Origin: Variovorax sp. OV700
GTDB lineage: Bacteria; Pseudomonadota; Gammaproteobacteria; Burkholderiales; Burkholderiaceae_C
Assembly: GCF_900099805.1 (NCBI RefSeq)
Contig: NZ_FNDR01000001.1
Location: 434,001 to 498,000, forward strand
DNA: 64,000 nt
Direction of reading: 5' to 3'
The position numbers were made by a program, and so were the translations under genes. Shown here piece after piece: positions 9,520 through 19,421 of the stretch. Positions within the stretch are counted from its first letter, which is position 1. The number at the start of each line of letters is the position of its first letter. The notes under the pieces are model-generated. The model saw only the letters and a list, made by a program, of their open reading frames with translations, had not been told where the DNA came from and made no database searches.

Positions 9520-9757
9520 CGGGTGGGAAGAAGGCGACCTCGCAGCCTTCGCGCAGCGCGGCCGCCTCGTCGCTCATGGCCTGATCGAGCGCCATGCGCA
9601 CGGCCTTTCCGCGTGCGAGCGCCGTCGCGTAAGCGCCGCCTCGGGCGATGAGTTCGTCGCGCAATGCGGCCAGCGTGACGGCGCCGGTGTCGACGGTTTC
9701 ACCGCTGGTGTCGAGCGCCTCGCGCACCGAGGCAAAGTAACGGATCTGGACCTTCAT
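9506..9757 (-). CDS. moaD: Molybdopterin synthase sulfur-carrier subunit MoaD
   Basis: 83 residues of ubiquitin-like fold: MKVQIRYFASVREAL at the start, FFPPVTGG at the end. The terminal Gly-Gly is adenylated and thiocarboxylated by MoeB to carry sulfur to MoaE. Length and termini are textbook. It starts 9 bases after moeA's stop, so it is probably cotranscribed with moeA. The 3' end overlaps the convergent DapA-like gene. Confidence 0.95.
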   Translation of the reverse strand: MKVQIRYFASVREALDTSGETVDTGAVTLAALRDELIARGGAYATALARGKAVRMALDQAMSDEAAALREGCEVAFFPPVTGG

Positions 9758-9766
9758 GGATGCGCC

Positions 9767-11044
9767 TCAGGCCAGCAGCGAGGCCAAGGGAATGAACTTC
9801 ACCATGCCGCCGGCCTTGATGGTCTGGCCCGGCAGGTTGTCGATGACGCCGTCGCCCCACACCATCGACGTCAACACGCCCGAACTCTGATTGGTGAACA
9901 GGTCGAGCCCGCCTGCGGAGTTGCGCCGCGCGCGCAGGAACTCACGGCGCTTGTCGGCGCGCGGCCAGTCGAAATCGGCGCGCATCTGCACGGGCTCGGG
10001 CGCCACGCGCGTGGCGCCCTGCAGCGTCAGCAGGAAGGGGCGTACGAGCAGCAAAAAGGTCAGGAAGCTGGACACCGGATTGCCGGGCAGACCCGTGACA
10101 TGGCAGCGGCCTTGCGCGCCGCCCCCGGCCCTCGGTATCGAGCCGTAGGCAAAGGGCTTGCCCGGCTTCATGGAGAGCGACCACAACTGCAGCTCGCCGA
10201 GTGTCTGCACTGCGGCCTTGATATGGTCTTCCTCGCCCACGGACACCCCGCCGGTGGTGATGATCAGGTCGCTGCCCTCGGCGGCGCTGCGCAGCGCCTC
10301 GATGGTGGCTTCGCGCTTGTCGGGCACGATGCCGAGGTCGTTCACCTCGCAGCCCAGCCGGTGCAGCAAAGCGCGCATGAAGAAGCGGTTGGAGTTGTAG
10401 ATCGCGCCGGGCTTCATGGCCTCGGGTGCGACTTCGCCGGGCATGACCAGTTCGTCGCCGGTGGACAGCAGCGCCACGCGCGGCCGCCGTGCCACCTGGA
10501 GCCAGTCGAAACCTACGCTGGCGGCAAGCCCGAGCGCGGCGGGTGTCAGGCGCTCGCCCTTGCGCAGCACCACGTCGCCGGACGCCACGTCTTCGCCCGC
10601 GCGGCGAATCCACTGGCCGGCGGCGGGAACCGTCTGGATGCGCACCGCGCCCAGGGTGCCTTCCTGCGGCAACGCCTGCGTGTCTTCCTGCATCACGATG
10701 GCGTCCGCGCCTTCGGGAATCTGCGCGCCGGTGAAGATGCGTGCCGCGGTGCCGGCCGCGAGCGGCGTACCCACGGTGCCGGCGGGAATGCGCTGCGCCA
10801 CCTGGAGCAGCGCGCCGGGCGCGGTGCAGTCGGCCACGCGCACCGCATAGCCATCCATCGAACTGTTGTCGCGCGGCGGCACGGTGAGCGCGGACACGAG
10901 GTCTTGCGCAAGCACGCGGCCATCTGCGTCGAAGGTGGCGACGCTTTCGGCGGGCAGCCGGGGCTGCGCCTTCTCGAGCAGGCTTGCCAGCGCTTCGTCG
11001 AGCGCCATCAGCGGGGGGCGCGAAGGGACAGCAGAATCAGCCAT
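9767..11044 (-). CDS. moeA: Molybdopterin molybdenumtransferase MoeA
   Basis: MoeA inserts molybdate into adenylated molybdopterin. The 425-residue protein shows the family motifs VPPRDNSSMDGYAVR, GTAARIFTGAQIPEGADAIVMQE, SNRFF, TTGGVSVGEEDHIK and SMKPGKPFAYG, with the C-terminal beta domain. The start overlaps the end of mobB by 8 bases and moaD follows 9 bases later, so mobB-moeA-moaD form a translationally tight operon. Confidence 0.96.
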   Translation of the reverse strand: MADSAVPSRPPLMALDEALASLLEKAQPRLPAESVATFDADGRVLAQDLVSALTVPPRDNSSMDGYAVRVADCTAPGALLQVAQRIPAGTVGTPLAAGTAARIFTGAQIPEGADAIVMQEDTQALPQEGTLGAVRIQTVPAAGQWIRRAGEDVASGDVVLRKGERLTPAALGLAASVGFDWLQVARRPRVALLSTGDELVMPGEVAPEAMKPGAIYNSNRFFMRALLHRLGCEVNDLGIVPDKREATIEALRSAAEGSDLIITTGGVSVGEEDHIKAAVQTLGELQLWSLSMKPGKPFAYGSIPRAGGGAQGRCHVTGLPGNPVSSFLTFLLLVRPFLLTLQGATRVAPEPVQMRADFDWPRADKRREFLRARRNSAGGLDLFTNQSSGVLTSMVWGDGVIDNLPGQTIKAGGMVKFIPLASLLA

Positions 11045-11582
11045 GGTGTTCGGGGTTGTATTCGAAGCGGCTGCCGCTGTCGATCAACCACTGCGCGATG
11101 CCCTCGATGTCGTCGAGGTCGAACAAGGGCAGGTTGGTGGGCGCCGGCAGTCCTTCGGGCGCGTTGGTGGCAATGGCGGTCACGAAGGCGTCTTCGATGT
11201 ACTTCGAAGGCCGGGGTGGCTGGCCCGCATCGGGGGCGCGCCAGACTTCGATCTTGAGCAGGTCGCTATGCTTGAAGCCTTCGACCAGCACCCAGTCGAC
11301 GCCATCGTGGAGCTCTGCGATCAGGTCGTGCACCGTCAGCTGCGCGGGCTGCTCGAATTCGCGAATCAGCGCAAGTCGTTTGTCCGACGCCACCACCACC
11401 TCGAAGGCCCCCGCCTCGCGATGGCGGTAGGTGTCCTTGCCCGGATGATCGATGTCGAACTTGTGGTGCGCATGCTTGACCACCGACACGCGCTGGCCAT
11501 GGAGCTTGAGCACAGGAATCAGGCGCTCCACCAGCGTGGTCTTGCCTGAACCCGAGTACCCGGAAAAGCCGATCACCTTCAT
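11037..11582 (-). CDS. mobB: Molybdopterin-guanine dinucleotide biosynthesis adaptor MobB
   Basis: MobB is a small P-loop GTP-binding protein thought to help MobA make the guanine-dinucleotide form of the cofactor. From the ATG at 11582 the 181-residue product starts MKVIGFSGYSGSGKTTLVERL (Walker A) and contains VSVVKHAHHKFDIDHPGKDTYRHREAGA and WVLVEGFK, all typical. The frame is open upstream to 11675, but the P-loop would then not be N-terminal as in the family. It follows thrC by 89 bases and overlaps moeA. Confidence 0.94.
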   Translation of the reverse strand: MKVIGFSGYSGSGKTTLVERLIPVLKLHGQRVSVVKHAHHKFDIDHPGKDTYRHREAGAFEVVVASDKRLALIREFEQPAQLTVHDLIAELHDGVDWVLVEGFKHSDLLKIEVWRAPDAGQPPRPSKYIEDAFVTAIATNAPEGLPAPTNLPLFDLDDIEGIAQWLIDSGSRFEYNPEHHG

Positions 11583-11671
11583 GTCGAGTTCCTGTGGCTG
11601 CCGTCTATGCGGCAGCCGAATGCAGATGCAGTTGCGAGGCAGCCGCCGCCATGCGCGGCGTGCGGCAAAGG

Positions 11672-13087
11672 TCAATCACAGTTCTGGGCGATATAGGCCT
11701 TCACGGCCTCTGCATCGGCCGGAAGCTTGACGACCCGCTTGGGCAGTGCCTCGATGCCTTCGAACCTCGCCGGTCGCGCAGGCTCGTGGCCGAGCGCCTC
11801 CACCAGCGTGGCGGCAAACTTGATCGGCAGCGCGGTTTCGAGCACCACCATCGGCACGCCGGGCGCGAGGTGTTCGCGCGCGGCCTTGAGGCCGTCGGCC
11901 GTGTGCGGATCGACCAAGGTGGCAAAGCGCTTGTCGGTGTCGCGGATGGTGGCCAGGCGGTCGGCGTGGGTGCTGCGGCTGCTCTTGAAGCCGAAGCGCT
12001 CCGCGGCTTGCTTGAAGGCGGGATCGCCGCTCAGGTCGAATCGGCCCTGGCCGCCCAGCTCGTCCACGAACAGCGAGCGCAGCTTGGCGGCGTCGCGGCT
12101 CACCAGGTCGAACACGAAGCGCTCGAAGTTGCTGGCCTTGCTGATGTCCATCGACGGGCTCGAGGTTTCATGCGTGTCGGCCGCCGCGCGAACGCGGTAG
12201 ATGCCGGTGCGAAAGAACTCGTCGAGCACGTCGTTCTCGTTGGTGGCGACCACCAGCGTCTGGATGGGAAGGCCCATCATGCGGGCCACGTGGCCGGCGC
12301 AGACGTTGCCAAAATTACCCGACGGCACGGTGAAGCTCACCGGCTTGTCGTTGCTCGCCGTGGCCTGGAAATAGCCGGCGAAGTAGTAGACGACTTGCGC
12401 GAGCAGCCGCGCCCAGTTGATCGAGTTGACCGTGCCGATGCGGTACTTGCGCTTGAAGCCCAGGTCGTTCGACACCGCCTTGACGATGTCCTGGCAGTCG
12501 TCGAACACGCCGGTGACGGCGATGTTGTGGATGTTCTCGTCCTGCAGGCTGAACATCTGCGCTTGCTGAAACGGGCTCATGCGGCCGTCGGGCGAGGTCA
12601 TGAAGACGCGCACGCCCTTCTTTCCGCGCATCGCGTATTCGGCTGCGCTGCCCGTGTCGCCGCTGGTGGCGCCCAGGATGTTGAGCTCGGCGCCGCGGCG
12701 GGCCAGTTCGTACTCGAACAGGTTGCCCAGGAGCTGCATCGCCATGTCCTTGAAGGCCAGCGTGGGGCCGTTGGACAGGGCTTCGAGGTACACGCCGTCT
12801 TCGAGCTCGCGCAGCGGCACGATTTCTTCGGTGCCGAACACCTCGGGCGTGTAGGTCTTGGCGCAGATCGCCTTCAGGTCGGCCGGCGGAATGTCGTCGA
12901 TGTAGAGAGACAGAATCTCGAACGCCAGTTCGGCATACGGCAGGTTGCGCCACTTCGCGAGCGTGGCGGTATCGACCTGCGGATAGTGGTCGGGCAGGTA
13001 GAGCCCGCCATCGGGCGCGAGTCCTTCAAGCAGGATTTCGCAGAAACGCTTGCGGTCGGGGTGGCCGCGGGTGCTCAGGTAATTCAC
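11672..13087 (-). CDS. thrC: Threonine synthase
   Basis: Converts O-phospho-L-homoserine to threonine with pyridoxal phosphate. The 471-residue protein begins MNYLSTRGHP, the standard ThrC start, has APDGGLYLPDHYP near the N-terminus, the PLP lysine in LAFKDMAMQLLGN, and GATSGDTGSAAEYAM. Length fits the longer (class I) proteobacterial ThrC. It lies 21 bases downstream of hom, so the last steps of threonine synthesis are co-expressed. Confidence 0.97.
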   Translation of the reverse strand: MNYLSTRGHPDRKRFCEILLEGLAPDGGLYLPDHYPQVDTATLAKWRNLPYAELAFEILSLYIDDIPPADLKAICAKTYTPEVFGTEEIVPLRELEDGVYLEALSNGPTLAFKDMAMQLLGNLFEYELARRGAELNILGATSGDTGSAAEYAMRGKKGVRVFMTSPDGRMSPFQQAQMFSLQDENIHNIAVTGVFDDCQDIVKAVSNDLGFKRKYRIGTVNSINWARLLAQVVYYFAGYFQATASNDKPVSFTVPSGNFGNVCAGHVARMMGLPIQTLVVATNENDVLDEFFRTGIYRVRAAADTHETSSPSMDISKASNFERFVFDLVSRDAAKLRSLFVDELGGQGRFDLSGDPAFKQAAERFGFKSSRSTHADRLATIRDTDKRFATLVDPHTADGLKAAREHLAPGVPMVVLETALPIKFAATLVEALGHEPARPARFEGIEALPKRVVKLPADAEAVKAYIAQNCD

Positions 13088-13108
13088 GGTGGTTCTCTTG
13101 CGCCGCCC

Positions 13109-14449
<1,341 letters not shown>

Positions 14450-14545
14450 GATTTGGATGGGGTGGCAGGCGGCACGCTCACGACGCGGCTCATGCGGCGC
14501 GGCAGGTTCCAGGCGCCGCCGGCAAAGCCGCGGCACATGCGGAGT

Positions 14546-15778
14546 TCATGGCTCTGCCTTGCTGCGCAAGCGGTACATCTCCAGGAACTTGGCAATGCGG
14601 TGGATCGCCTCGCGCAGGTCTTCCTCGTGCGGCAGGAACACGATACGGAAATGATCGGGCGTGGCCCAGTTGAAACCGGTGCCCTGCACCAGCATCACCT
14701 TGGTTTCTTTCAGCAGATCGAGAAAGAACTGCCGGTCGTCCGCGATCGGATAGACCTTTGGATCGAGCTTGGGGAACATGTAGAGCGCGGCACTCGGCTT
14801 GACGCAGCTCACGCCCGGAATGGCCGTGATCAGCTCGTAAGCCAGATCCCGCTGGCGCCGCAGGCGGCCGCCGTCGCCCACCAGGTCGTTGATGCTCTGG
14901 TAGCCGCCAAGGGCAGTCTGGATGGCCCATTGCCCGGGCACATTGGCGCACAGGCGCATGTTCGAGAGCATGTTCAGGCCCTCGATGTAGTCCTCCGCGC
15001 GCTTCTTGTCGCCGGACACCACGAGCCAGCCCGCGCGATAGCCGCAAGAACGGTAGCTCTTGGAAAGCGAATTGAAGGTGAGCGTGAGCACATCGGTCGA
15101 AAGGCTCGCGATGGCGGTGTGCTTCGCGTGGTCGTACAGCACCTTGTCGTAGACCTCGTCGGCGAAGATCACCAGCTGGTGCTCCCGCGCGATGGCCACG
15201 ATGCTCTTGAGGAGCTCATCGGAATAGAGCGCCCCGGTCGGGTTGTTCGGGTTGATGACCACGATGCCCTTGGTGCGTGGCGTGATCTTGGCGCGGATGT
15301 CGTCGAGGTGGGGCATCCAGCCGTTGTCCTCGTCGCAAAGGTAGTGCACCGGTTTGCCGCCCGACAGGCTGGTCACCGCGGTCCACAACGGGTAATCGGG
15401 CGCCGGCAGCAGCATTTCGTCGCCGTCGTTCAAGAGCGCGTTGGTGGCCATGGCGATCAGTTCGCTGGCGCCGTTGCCCAGGTAGATGTCGTCGAGCGTG
15501 ACGCCGGCAATGCCCTGCTTCTGCGTCTCGTGCATCACGGCCTTGCGCGCCGCGAAGATGCCCTTGCTGTCCGAATAACCCGCCGAACCCGGCAAATTGC
15601 GGATCATGTCCTGCTGGACTTCCTCAGGCGCATCGAAGCCGAACACGGCAAGGTTGCCGATGTTGAGCTTGATGATCTTCTGGCCCTCTTCCTCCATCCG
15701 CTGGGCGGCCTCCATGATGGGGCCTCGGATGTCGTAGAGCACGTTGGCCAGCTTGGCCGATTTCTTGAACTGCTTCAA
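14546..15778 (-). CDS. alaT: AlaT-type pyridoxal-phosphate aminotransferase
   Basis: A 410-residue fold-type I aminotransferase resembling AlaT, which makes alanine from pyruvate and glutamate. Signatures include KLNIGNLAVFGFDAP, GYSDSKGIFAARKAV, NGASELI, PAPDYPLW, NPNNPTGALYS, FADEVYDKVLYD and the PLP lysine in SLSKSYRSCGYRAGW. It is the first gene of the leftward alaT-hom-thrC series, an arrangement known in Burkholderiales. The exact amino donor cannot be settled from sequence. Confidence 0.92.
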   Translation of the reverse strand: MKQFKKSAKLANVLYDIRGPIMEAAQRMEEEGQKIIKLNIGNLAVFGFDAPEEVQQDMIRNLPGSAGYSDSKGIFAARKAVMHETQKQGIAGVTLDDIYLGNGASELIAMATNALLNDGDEMLLPAPDYPLWTAVTSLSGGKPVHYLCDEDNGWMPHLDDIRAKITPRTKGIVVINPNNPTGALYSDELLKSIVAIAREHQLVIFADEVYDKVLYDHAKHTAIASLSTDVLTLTFNSLSKSYRSCGYRAGWLVVSGDKKRAEDYIEGLNMLSNMRLCANVPGQWAIQTALGGYQSINDLVGDGGRLRRQRDLAYELITAIPGVSCVKPSAALYMFPKLDPKVYPIADDRQFFLDLLKETKVMLVQGTGFNWATPDHFRIVFLPHEEDLREAIHRIAKFLEMYRLRSKAEP

Positions 15779-15878
15779 AGGGCCCTCCCGGGCGCGGGTT
15801 ACTCGGTGTCGAAAGGCCCTGGAAGGCCTCGTGTCACTGGGGAAAACCTATAATTTGACCACAGTTCCCAGTGCCCCG

Positions 15879-16262
15879 ATGAAGCTCCAGCCCGACAAAT
15901 CCGACGTCCAGTCCCTCACCGCACACGGCCCCGGGTGGGTCGCGATCAACAACGAAAAGGTCGAGGGCAGCGTGGTGGTCGGCTCGCGCGGCGAGCGCTT
16001 CGAGTGGAATTGCGCCCGGTTCGACCAACTGGGTCCCGAGCATTTCGCCCAGCTCGCGTCGCTGGGCGCCGAATTGGTCATCTTCGGGAGCGGATCCCGC
16101 ATCCGGTTTCCGCAGCCGGCCTGGCTGCAGCCCCTCATGGCCAAGCGCACCGGCGTGGAGACCATGGACACCCCGGCAGCCTGCCGCACCTACAACATCC
16201 TGGCCGGCGAAGGCCGCCACGTGATTGCCGCCCTGCTGGTCGAACCGCCCCACGATGGCTGA
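15879..16262 (+). CDS. Mth938-like domain protein
   Basis: A 127-residue protein starting MKLQPDKSDVQSLTAHGPGW. The sequence (VVVGSRGERFEW, LGAELVIFGSGSRIRFP, ETMDTPAACRTYNILAGEGRHV) matches the Mth938/DUF498 family, related to the NDUFAF3 assembly factor of eukaryotes; the bacterial function is unsettled. The open frame extends upstream to 15744, but 15879 is the family-like start. A TATAAT at 15849-15854 could be its -10 although I find no matching -35. Confidence 0.85.
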   Translation: MKLQPDKSDVQSLTAHGPGWVAINNEKVEGSVVVGSRGERFEWNCARFDQLGPEHFAQLASLGAELVIFGSGSRIRFPQPAWLQPLMAKRTGVETMDTPAACRTYNILAGEGRHVIAALLVEPPHDG

Positions 16263-16398
16263 GGGGCAGGTTTTCGGGGTAAAATACCAGGTTGCGAACA
16301 GGCCAGCTGCCCTCAGTTAGCAACGACCAATCCTCCATTTCGTCGAGTGTGCCTCAAAGCGCTCGATCCAATGGAAACCAACGGAGAAAACAAGTTTC

Positions 16399-16875
16399 AT
16401 GGCGATCGTTGTCAACAAACCCATTCCTGAATTCGACGCCAACGCCACGGGTGGCCTGAAAGTCTCGAATACCTCGCATCTCGGCCACGTGCTGGTCATG
16501 TATTTTTACCCGAAAGATAACACTCCGGGTTGCACGACCGAAGCCATGCAGTTTCGCGATCGTTACAAAGACTTCGAAAAAGCCGGCGCCACCGTGTTCG
16601 GCGTGTCCCGCGACAACATGAAGTCGCACGACGAATTCAAGGCCAAGCTCGAACTCCCGTTCGAACTCATCGCCGATACCGAAGAAAAAATGTGCCACAT
16701 GTTCGGCGTGGTCAAGAACAAGATCATGTACGGCAAGAAGGTCAAGGGCATCGAGCGCAGCACCTTCCTCATCGGCGCCGACGGCATCCTGAAGGCCGAA
16801 TGGCGCGGCCTCAAGGTCCCCGGCCATGTCGACGACGTGCTCAAGGCCGTCAAGACGCTCAAGAAGGCCGCCTGA
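16399..16875 (+). CDS. bcp: Thioredoxin-dependent peroxiredoxin, BCP/PrxQ type
   Basis: 158 residues; reduces hydroperoxides using a peroxidatic cysteine. Cys45 is in YPKDNTPGCTTEA, with RDNMKSHDEFKAKLELPFELIADTEEKMC and IERSTFLI typical of BCP. The resolving Cys five residues later, as in E. coli BCP, is absent (TTEAM); the only other cysteine is Cys99. The protein may therefore work as a 1-Cys or atypical enzyme. Stands alone between the Mth938-like gene and phoH. Confidence 0.93.
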   Translation: MAIVVNKPIPEFDANATGGLKVSNTSHLGHVLVMYFYPKDNTPGCTTEAMQFRDRYKDFEKAGATVFGVSRDNMKSHDEFKAKLELPFELIADTEEKMCHMFGVVKNKIMYGKKVKGIERSTFLIGADGILKAEWRGLKVPGHVDDVLKAVKTLKKAA

Positions 16876-17018
16876 CCGTTACAACCAGCGCGGACTGTGC
16901 GCTTTTGCTTCAACCCGTGGGAAATGCCCAACGGACTTTGCAAAGAGCGCGAGACGCGTCACCGCGGGTGTGCATAATGGCCTCATGCCGTTGAGCTCCA
17001 CGACCGCATCCCCCGAAC

Positions 17019-17048
17019 AAAGCCGCCTTGGTCTACAGGCGGCTTTTT
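17019..17048 (+). terminator. Rho-independent terminator between bcp and phoH
   Basis: AAAGCCGCC (17019-17027) pairs with GGCGGCTTT (17038-17046) around a 10-base loop, followed by further T residues. Positioned 144 bases after bcp and 39 bases before the phoH start. Confidence 0.8.
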
Positions 17049-17086
17049 CGTTTTCTGGTTTCCACTTCCTGCGAGCGACCTGACAC

Positions 17087-18895
17087 ATGCCATTGCCTCC
17101 TGCCCCCACGAAACGCGCCGCATTGCTCTCGCCGGATGCGCACGATGCACCCGCCCGCTCCTCCCACAGGAGCTCGCGCCGCTCGGGCGATTCGCGTGCC
17201 GATTCGGCTTCGTCGAGCGGCCCCCAGCCGCTGGAACTGTTCGACCGCAATACCGCCGAGGCAGTAGGCGGCGGCACCGAGGCCGCGCCTTCGACCCGCG
17301 GCAGGTCGAAAACCGCGCCCTCCCCCGCCCGTAACTCCGAACGCAGCCAGGACCGTAGCCGGGAACACAACAGGCCGGCCGCCCGCGGCGAACCCGAGGC
17401 GCCGCCCGCCGTCTATGTGCCGGCCCCGTCGCCAGCTGCGGCGCCGCAGGTTCCGACCCGTGCCAAGCGCGCCAAATCGAACGGCCCGGCCAAGCTGTTC
17501 GTGCTCGATACGAACGTGCTGCTGCACGATCCGATGTGCCTGTTCCGCTTCGAGGAGCACGACATTTTCCTGCCGATGATCGTGCTGGAGGAACTGGACG
17601 GCCACAAGAAGGGCACCACCGAAGTGGCGCGCAACGGCCGCCAGACCAGCCGCACGCTCGACGCCCTGGCCGCGGCGCAGGACGCCGACATCGCCAAAGG
17701 CCTGAAGCTCGACACCACGGGCCATCGCGAGGCCGGCGGCAAGCTGTTCTTCCAGACGGCGCCGCTCGACTATTCGTTGCCGGTCAGCCTGCCCCAGGGC
17801 AAGGCCGACAACCAGATCCTGGGCGTGGTGCAGGCCCTGCGCGACCTGTATGCCAAGGACCAGCCCGGCCGGCCGAAGCAGGAAGTGGTGCTGGTGTCGA
17901 AGGACATCAACATGCGCGTCAAGGCGCGCGCCCTCGGCCTGGCCGCCGACGACTACCAGAACGACAAGACGCTGGAAGACGGCGACCTGCTCTACGCGGG
18001 GTCGCTCGCGCTGCCGCCCGATTTCTGGACGCGCCAGAGCAAGACGGTCGAGAGCTGGCAAAGCGGCAGCAACACCTTCTATCGCGTCAGCGGGCCGCTG
18101 GTGCCCAACCTGTACATCAACCAGTTCGTCTATTTCGAGGCCCCGGGCGAGCCGAGCATGTACGCGCGCGTCACCGAGATCCGCGACAGGACCGCAGTCT
18201 TCAAGACCCTGAAGGACTACAGCTCGGGCAAGAACGCGGTGTGGGGCGTGAACACGCGCAACCGCGAGCAGAATTTCGCGATGAACTTGCTCATGGACCC
18301 CGAAGTCGACTTCGTCACGCTGACGGGCACCGCCGGCACCGGCAAGACGCTGATGGCGCTGGCCTCGGGCCTGACGCAGGTGCTCGATGACCGTCGCTAC
18401 ACCGAGATCATCATGACCCGTGCCACGGTGAGCGTGGGCGAGGACATCGGTTTCCTGCCGGGCACCGAAGAAGAAAAAATGGGTCCCTGGATGGGCGCGT
18501 TGGACGACAACCTCGAGTTCCTGGCCAAGGGTGACGGCGGCGGCGCCGGCGAATGGGGCCGCGCGGCCACCAACGAGCTGATTCGCAGCCGCATCAAGGT
18601 CAAGAGCATGAACTTCATGCGCGGCCGCACCTTCCTGAACAAGTACGTGATCATCGACGAAGCGCAGAACCTGACGCCCAAGCAGATGAAGACGCTGATC
18701 ACCCGGGCCGGCCCGGGGACCAAGATCATCTGCATGGGCAACCTTGCGCAGATCGACACGCCCTACCTGACCGAAGGCTCCTCGGGCCTGACCTTCGCGG
18801 TCGACAAGTTCAAGGGCTGGCCGCACGGCGGGCACATCACACTGGCGCGCGGCGAACGCTCGCGGCTGGCAGACTTCGCGAGCGACGTGCTCTAG
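17087..18895 (+). CDS. PhoH family protein with N-terminal PIN domain (PhoH2 type)
   Basis: 602 residues. After a long low-complexity N-terminus (about 1-135, rich in Pro/Arg/Ala) comes a PIN nuclease-like domain (FVLDTNVLLHDP, LEELDGHKKG, VSKDINMRVKARALG), then a PhoH ATPase domain with Walker A GTAGTGKT (about residue 414), IIMTRATVSVGEDIGFLPG and VIIDEAQNLTPKQMKTL. PIN-PhoH fusions are proposed RNA helicase/nucleases, but the cellular role is poorly defined. Terminators flank it, so it is probably monocistronic. Confidence 0.93.
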   Translation: MPLPPAPTKRAALLSPDAHDAPARSSHRSSRRSGDSRADSASSSGPQPLELFDRNTAEAVGGGTEAAPSTRGRSKTAPSPARNSERSQDRSREHNRPAARGEPEAPPAVYVPAPSPAAAPQVPTRAKRAKSNGPAKLFVLDTNVLLHDPMCLFRFEEHDIFLPMIVLEELDGHKKGTTEVARNGRQTSRTLDALAAAQDADIAKGLKLDTTGHREAGGKLFFQTAPLDYSLPVSLPQGKADNQILGVVQALRDLYAKDQPGRPKQEVVLVSKDINMRVKARALGLAADDYQNDKTLEDGDLLYAGSLALPPDFWTRQSKTVESWQSGSNTFYRVSGPLVPNLYINQFVYFEAPGEPSMYARVTEIRDRTAVFKTLKDYSSGKNAVWGVNTRNREQNFAMNLLMDPEVDFVTLTGTAGTGKTLMALASGLTQVLDDRRYTEIIMTRATVSVGEDIGFLPGTEEEKMGPWMGALDDNLEFLAKGDGGGAGEWGRAATNELIRSRIKVKSMNFMRGRTFLNKYVIIDEAQNLTPKQMKTLITRAGPGTKIICMGNLAQIDTPYLTEGSSGLTFAVDKFKGWPHGGHITLARGERSRLADFASDVL

Positions 18896-18915
18896 GCTTC
18901 GTCCGAATCGATCAG

Positions 18916-18951
18916 GCCCGCGATGCTCCTCGGAGCATCGCGGGCTTTTTC
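18916..18951 (+). terminator. Terminator after phoH
   Basis: GCCCGCGATGCTCC (18916-18929) and GGAGCATCGCGGGC (18932-18945) form a 14-bp stem with a minimal loop, followed by TTTTTC. It begins 21 bases after the phoH stop. Confidence 0.92.
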
Positions 18952-18969
18952 TTTGGCCGCGGTGACAGG

Positions 18970-18993
18970 CTCCTGACAAGACGTTGTCAGGAG
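18970..18993. promoter_or_regulatory. Perfect dyad operator candidate upstream of the VOC-EVE-GyrI-YafY genes
   Basis: CTCCTGACAA (18970-18979), GACG, TTGTCAGGAG (18984-18993): a perfect 10-bp inverted repeat 50 bases before the VOC gene start. A further TGACAGG precedes it at 18963. It has no T-run, so it is more likely a protein-binding site than a terminator. The obvious candidate ligand is the DNA-binding regulator encoded at 20418, the last gene of the same series. Confidence 0.65.
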
Positions 18994-19043
18994 GCGGTCC
19001 GCACCATCGAGGCTCCTTCCAACGCAACGAAAGAGAGTCCTTC

Positions 19044-19415
19044 ATGCAAAACGCCATCAGCTGGTTCGAAATCCCCGTCGCCGACATCGACCGCGCCCAG
19101 GTCTTCTACGAGACCGTGCTCGGCCGCAAGCTGCGCCGCGAAAACTTCGGCAGCGAGACGCTGGCCGTGTTCCCCTACGACGATCCCGCCACGGGCGGCG
19201 CACTGCAGGCCGGCGCAAACGCCAGCGCACGCGCGGGCAGCGGCATCCGCATCTATCTCGACTGCATGCCGAGCATCGACGCCGTGCTCGCACGCGTCGA
19301 GGCGGCCGGCGGCCAGATCGTGGCGCCCAAGTCCGCGCTGCCGCCGGGCATGGGCTTCATCGCCCATCTGCGCGACACCGAAGGCAACGAAGTCGGCCTT
19401 CACGCCCTGGACTGA
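19044..19415 (+). CDS. VOC (glyoxalase/dioxygenase-fold) family protein
   Basis: A 123-residue single VOC domain: ISWFEIPVADIDRAQVFYETVLG at the N-terminus, RIYLDCM, AGGQIVAPKSALPPGMGFIAHLRDTEGNEVGLHA at the end. Such proteins bind metals and act as glyoxalases, dioxygenases or resistance proteins; substrate cannot be told. The ATG at 19044 follows AAAGAGAG. First gene of a rightward set (VOC, EVE, GyrI-like, YafY-like) behind the dyad at 18970. Confidence 0.88.
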   Translation: MQNAISWFEIPVADIDRAQVFYETVLGRKLRRENFGSETLAVFPYDDPATGGALQAGANASARAGSGIRIYLDCMPSIDAVLARVEAAGGQIVAPKSALPPGMGFIAHLRDTEGNEVGLHALD

Positions 19416-19421
19416 ACCGCA

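Noticed and set aside
15849..15854. TATAAT before the Mth938-like gene as a promoter
   Set aside because: No acceptable -35 at 16-19 bases upstream, so I did not list it as a feature.
16985..17083. Short ORF spanning the bcp-phoH terminator
   Set aside because: It crosses the terminator stem and has no ribosome site or recognisable product.
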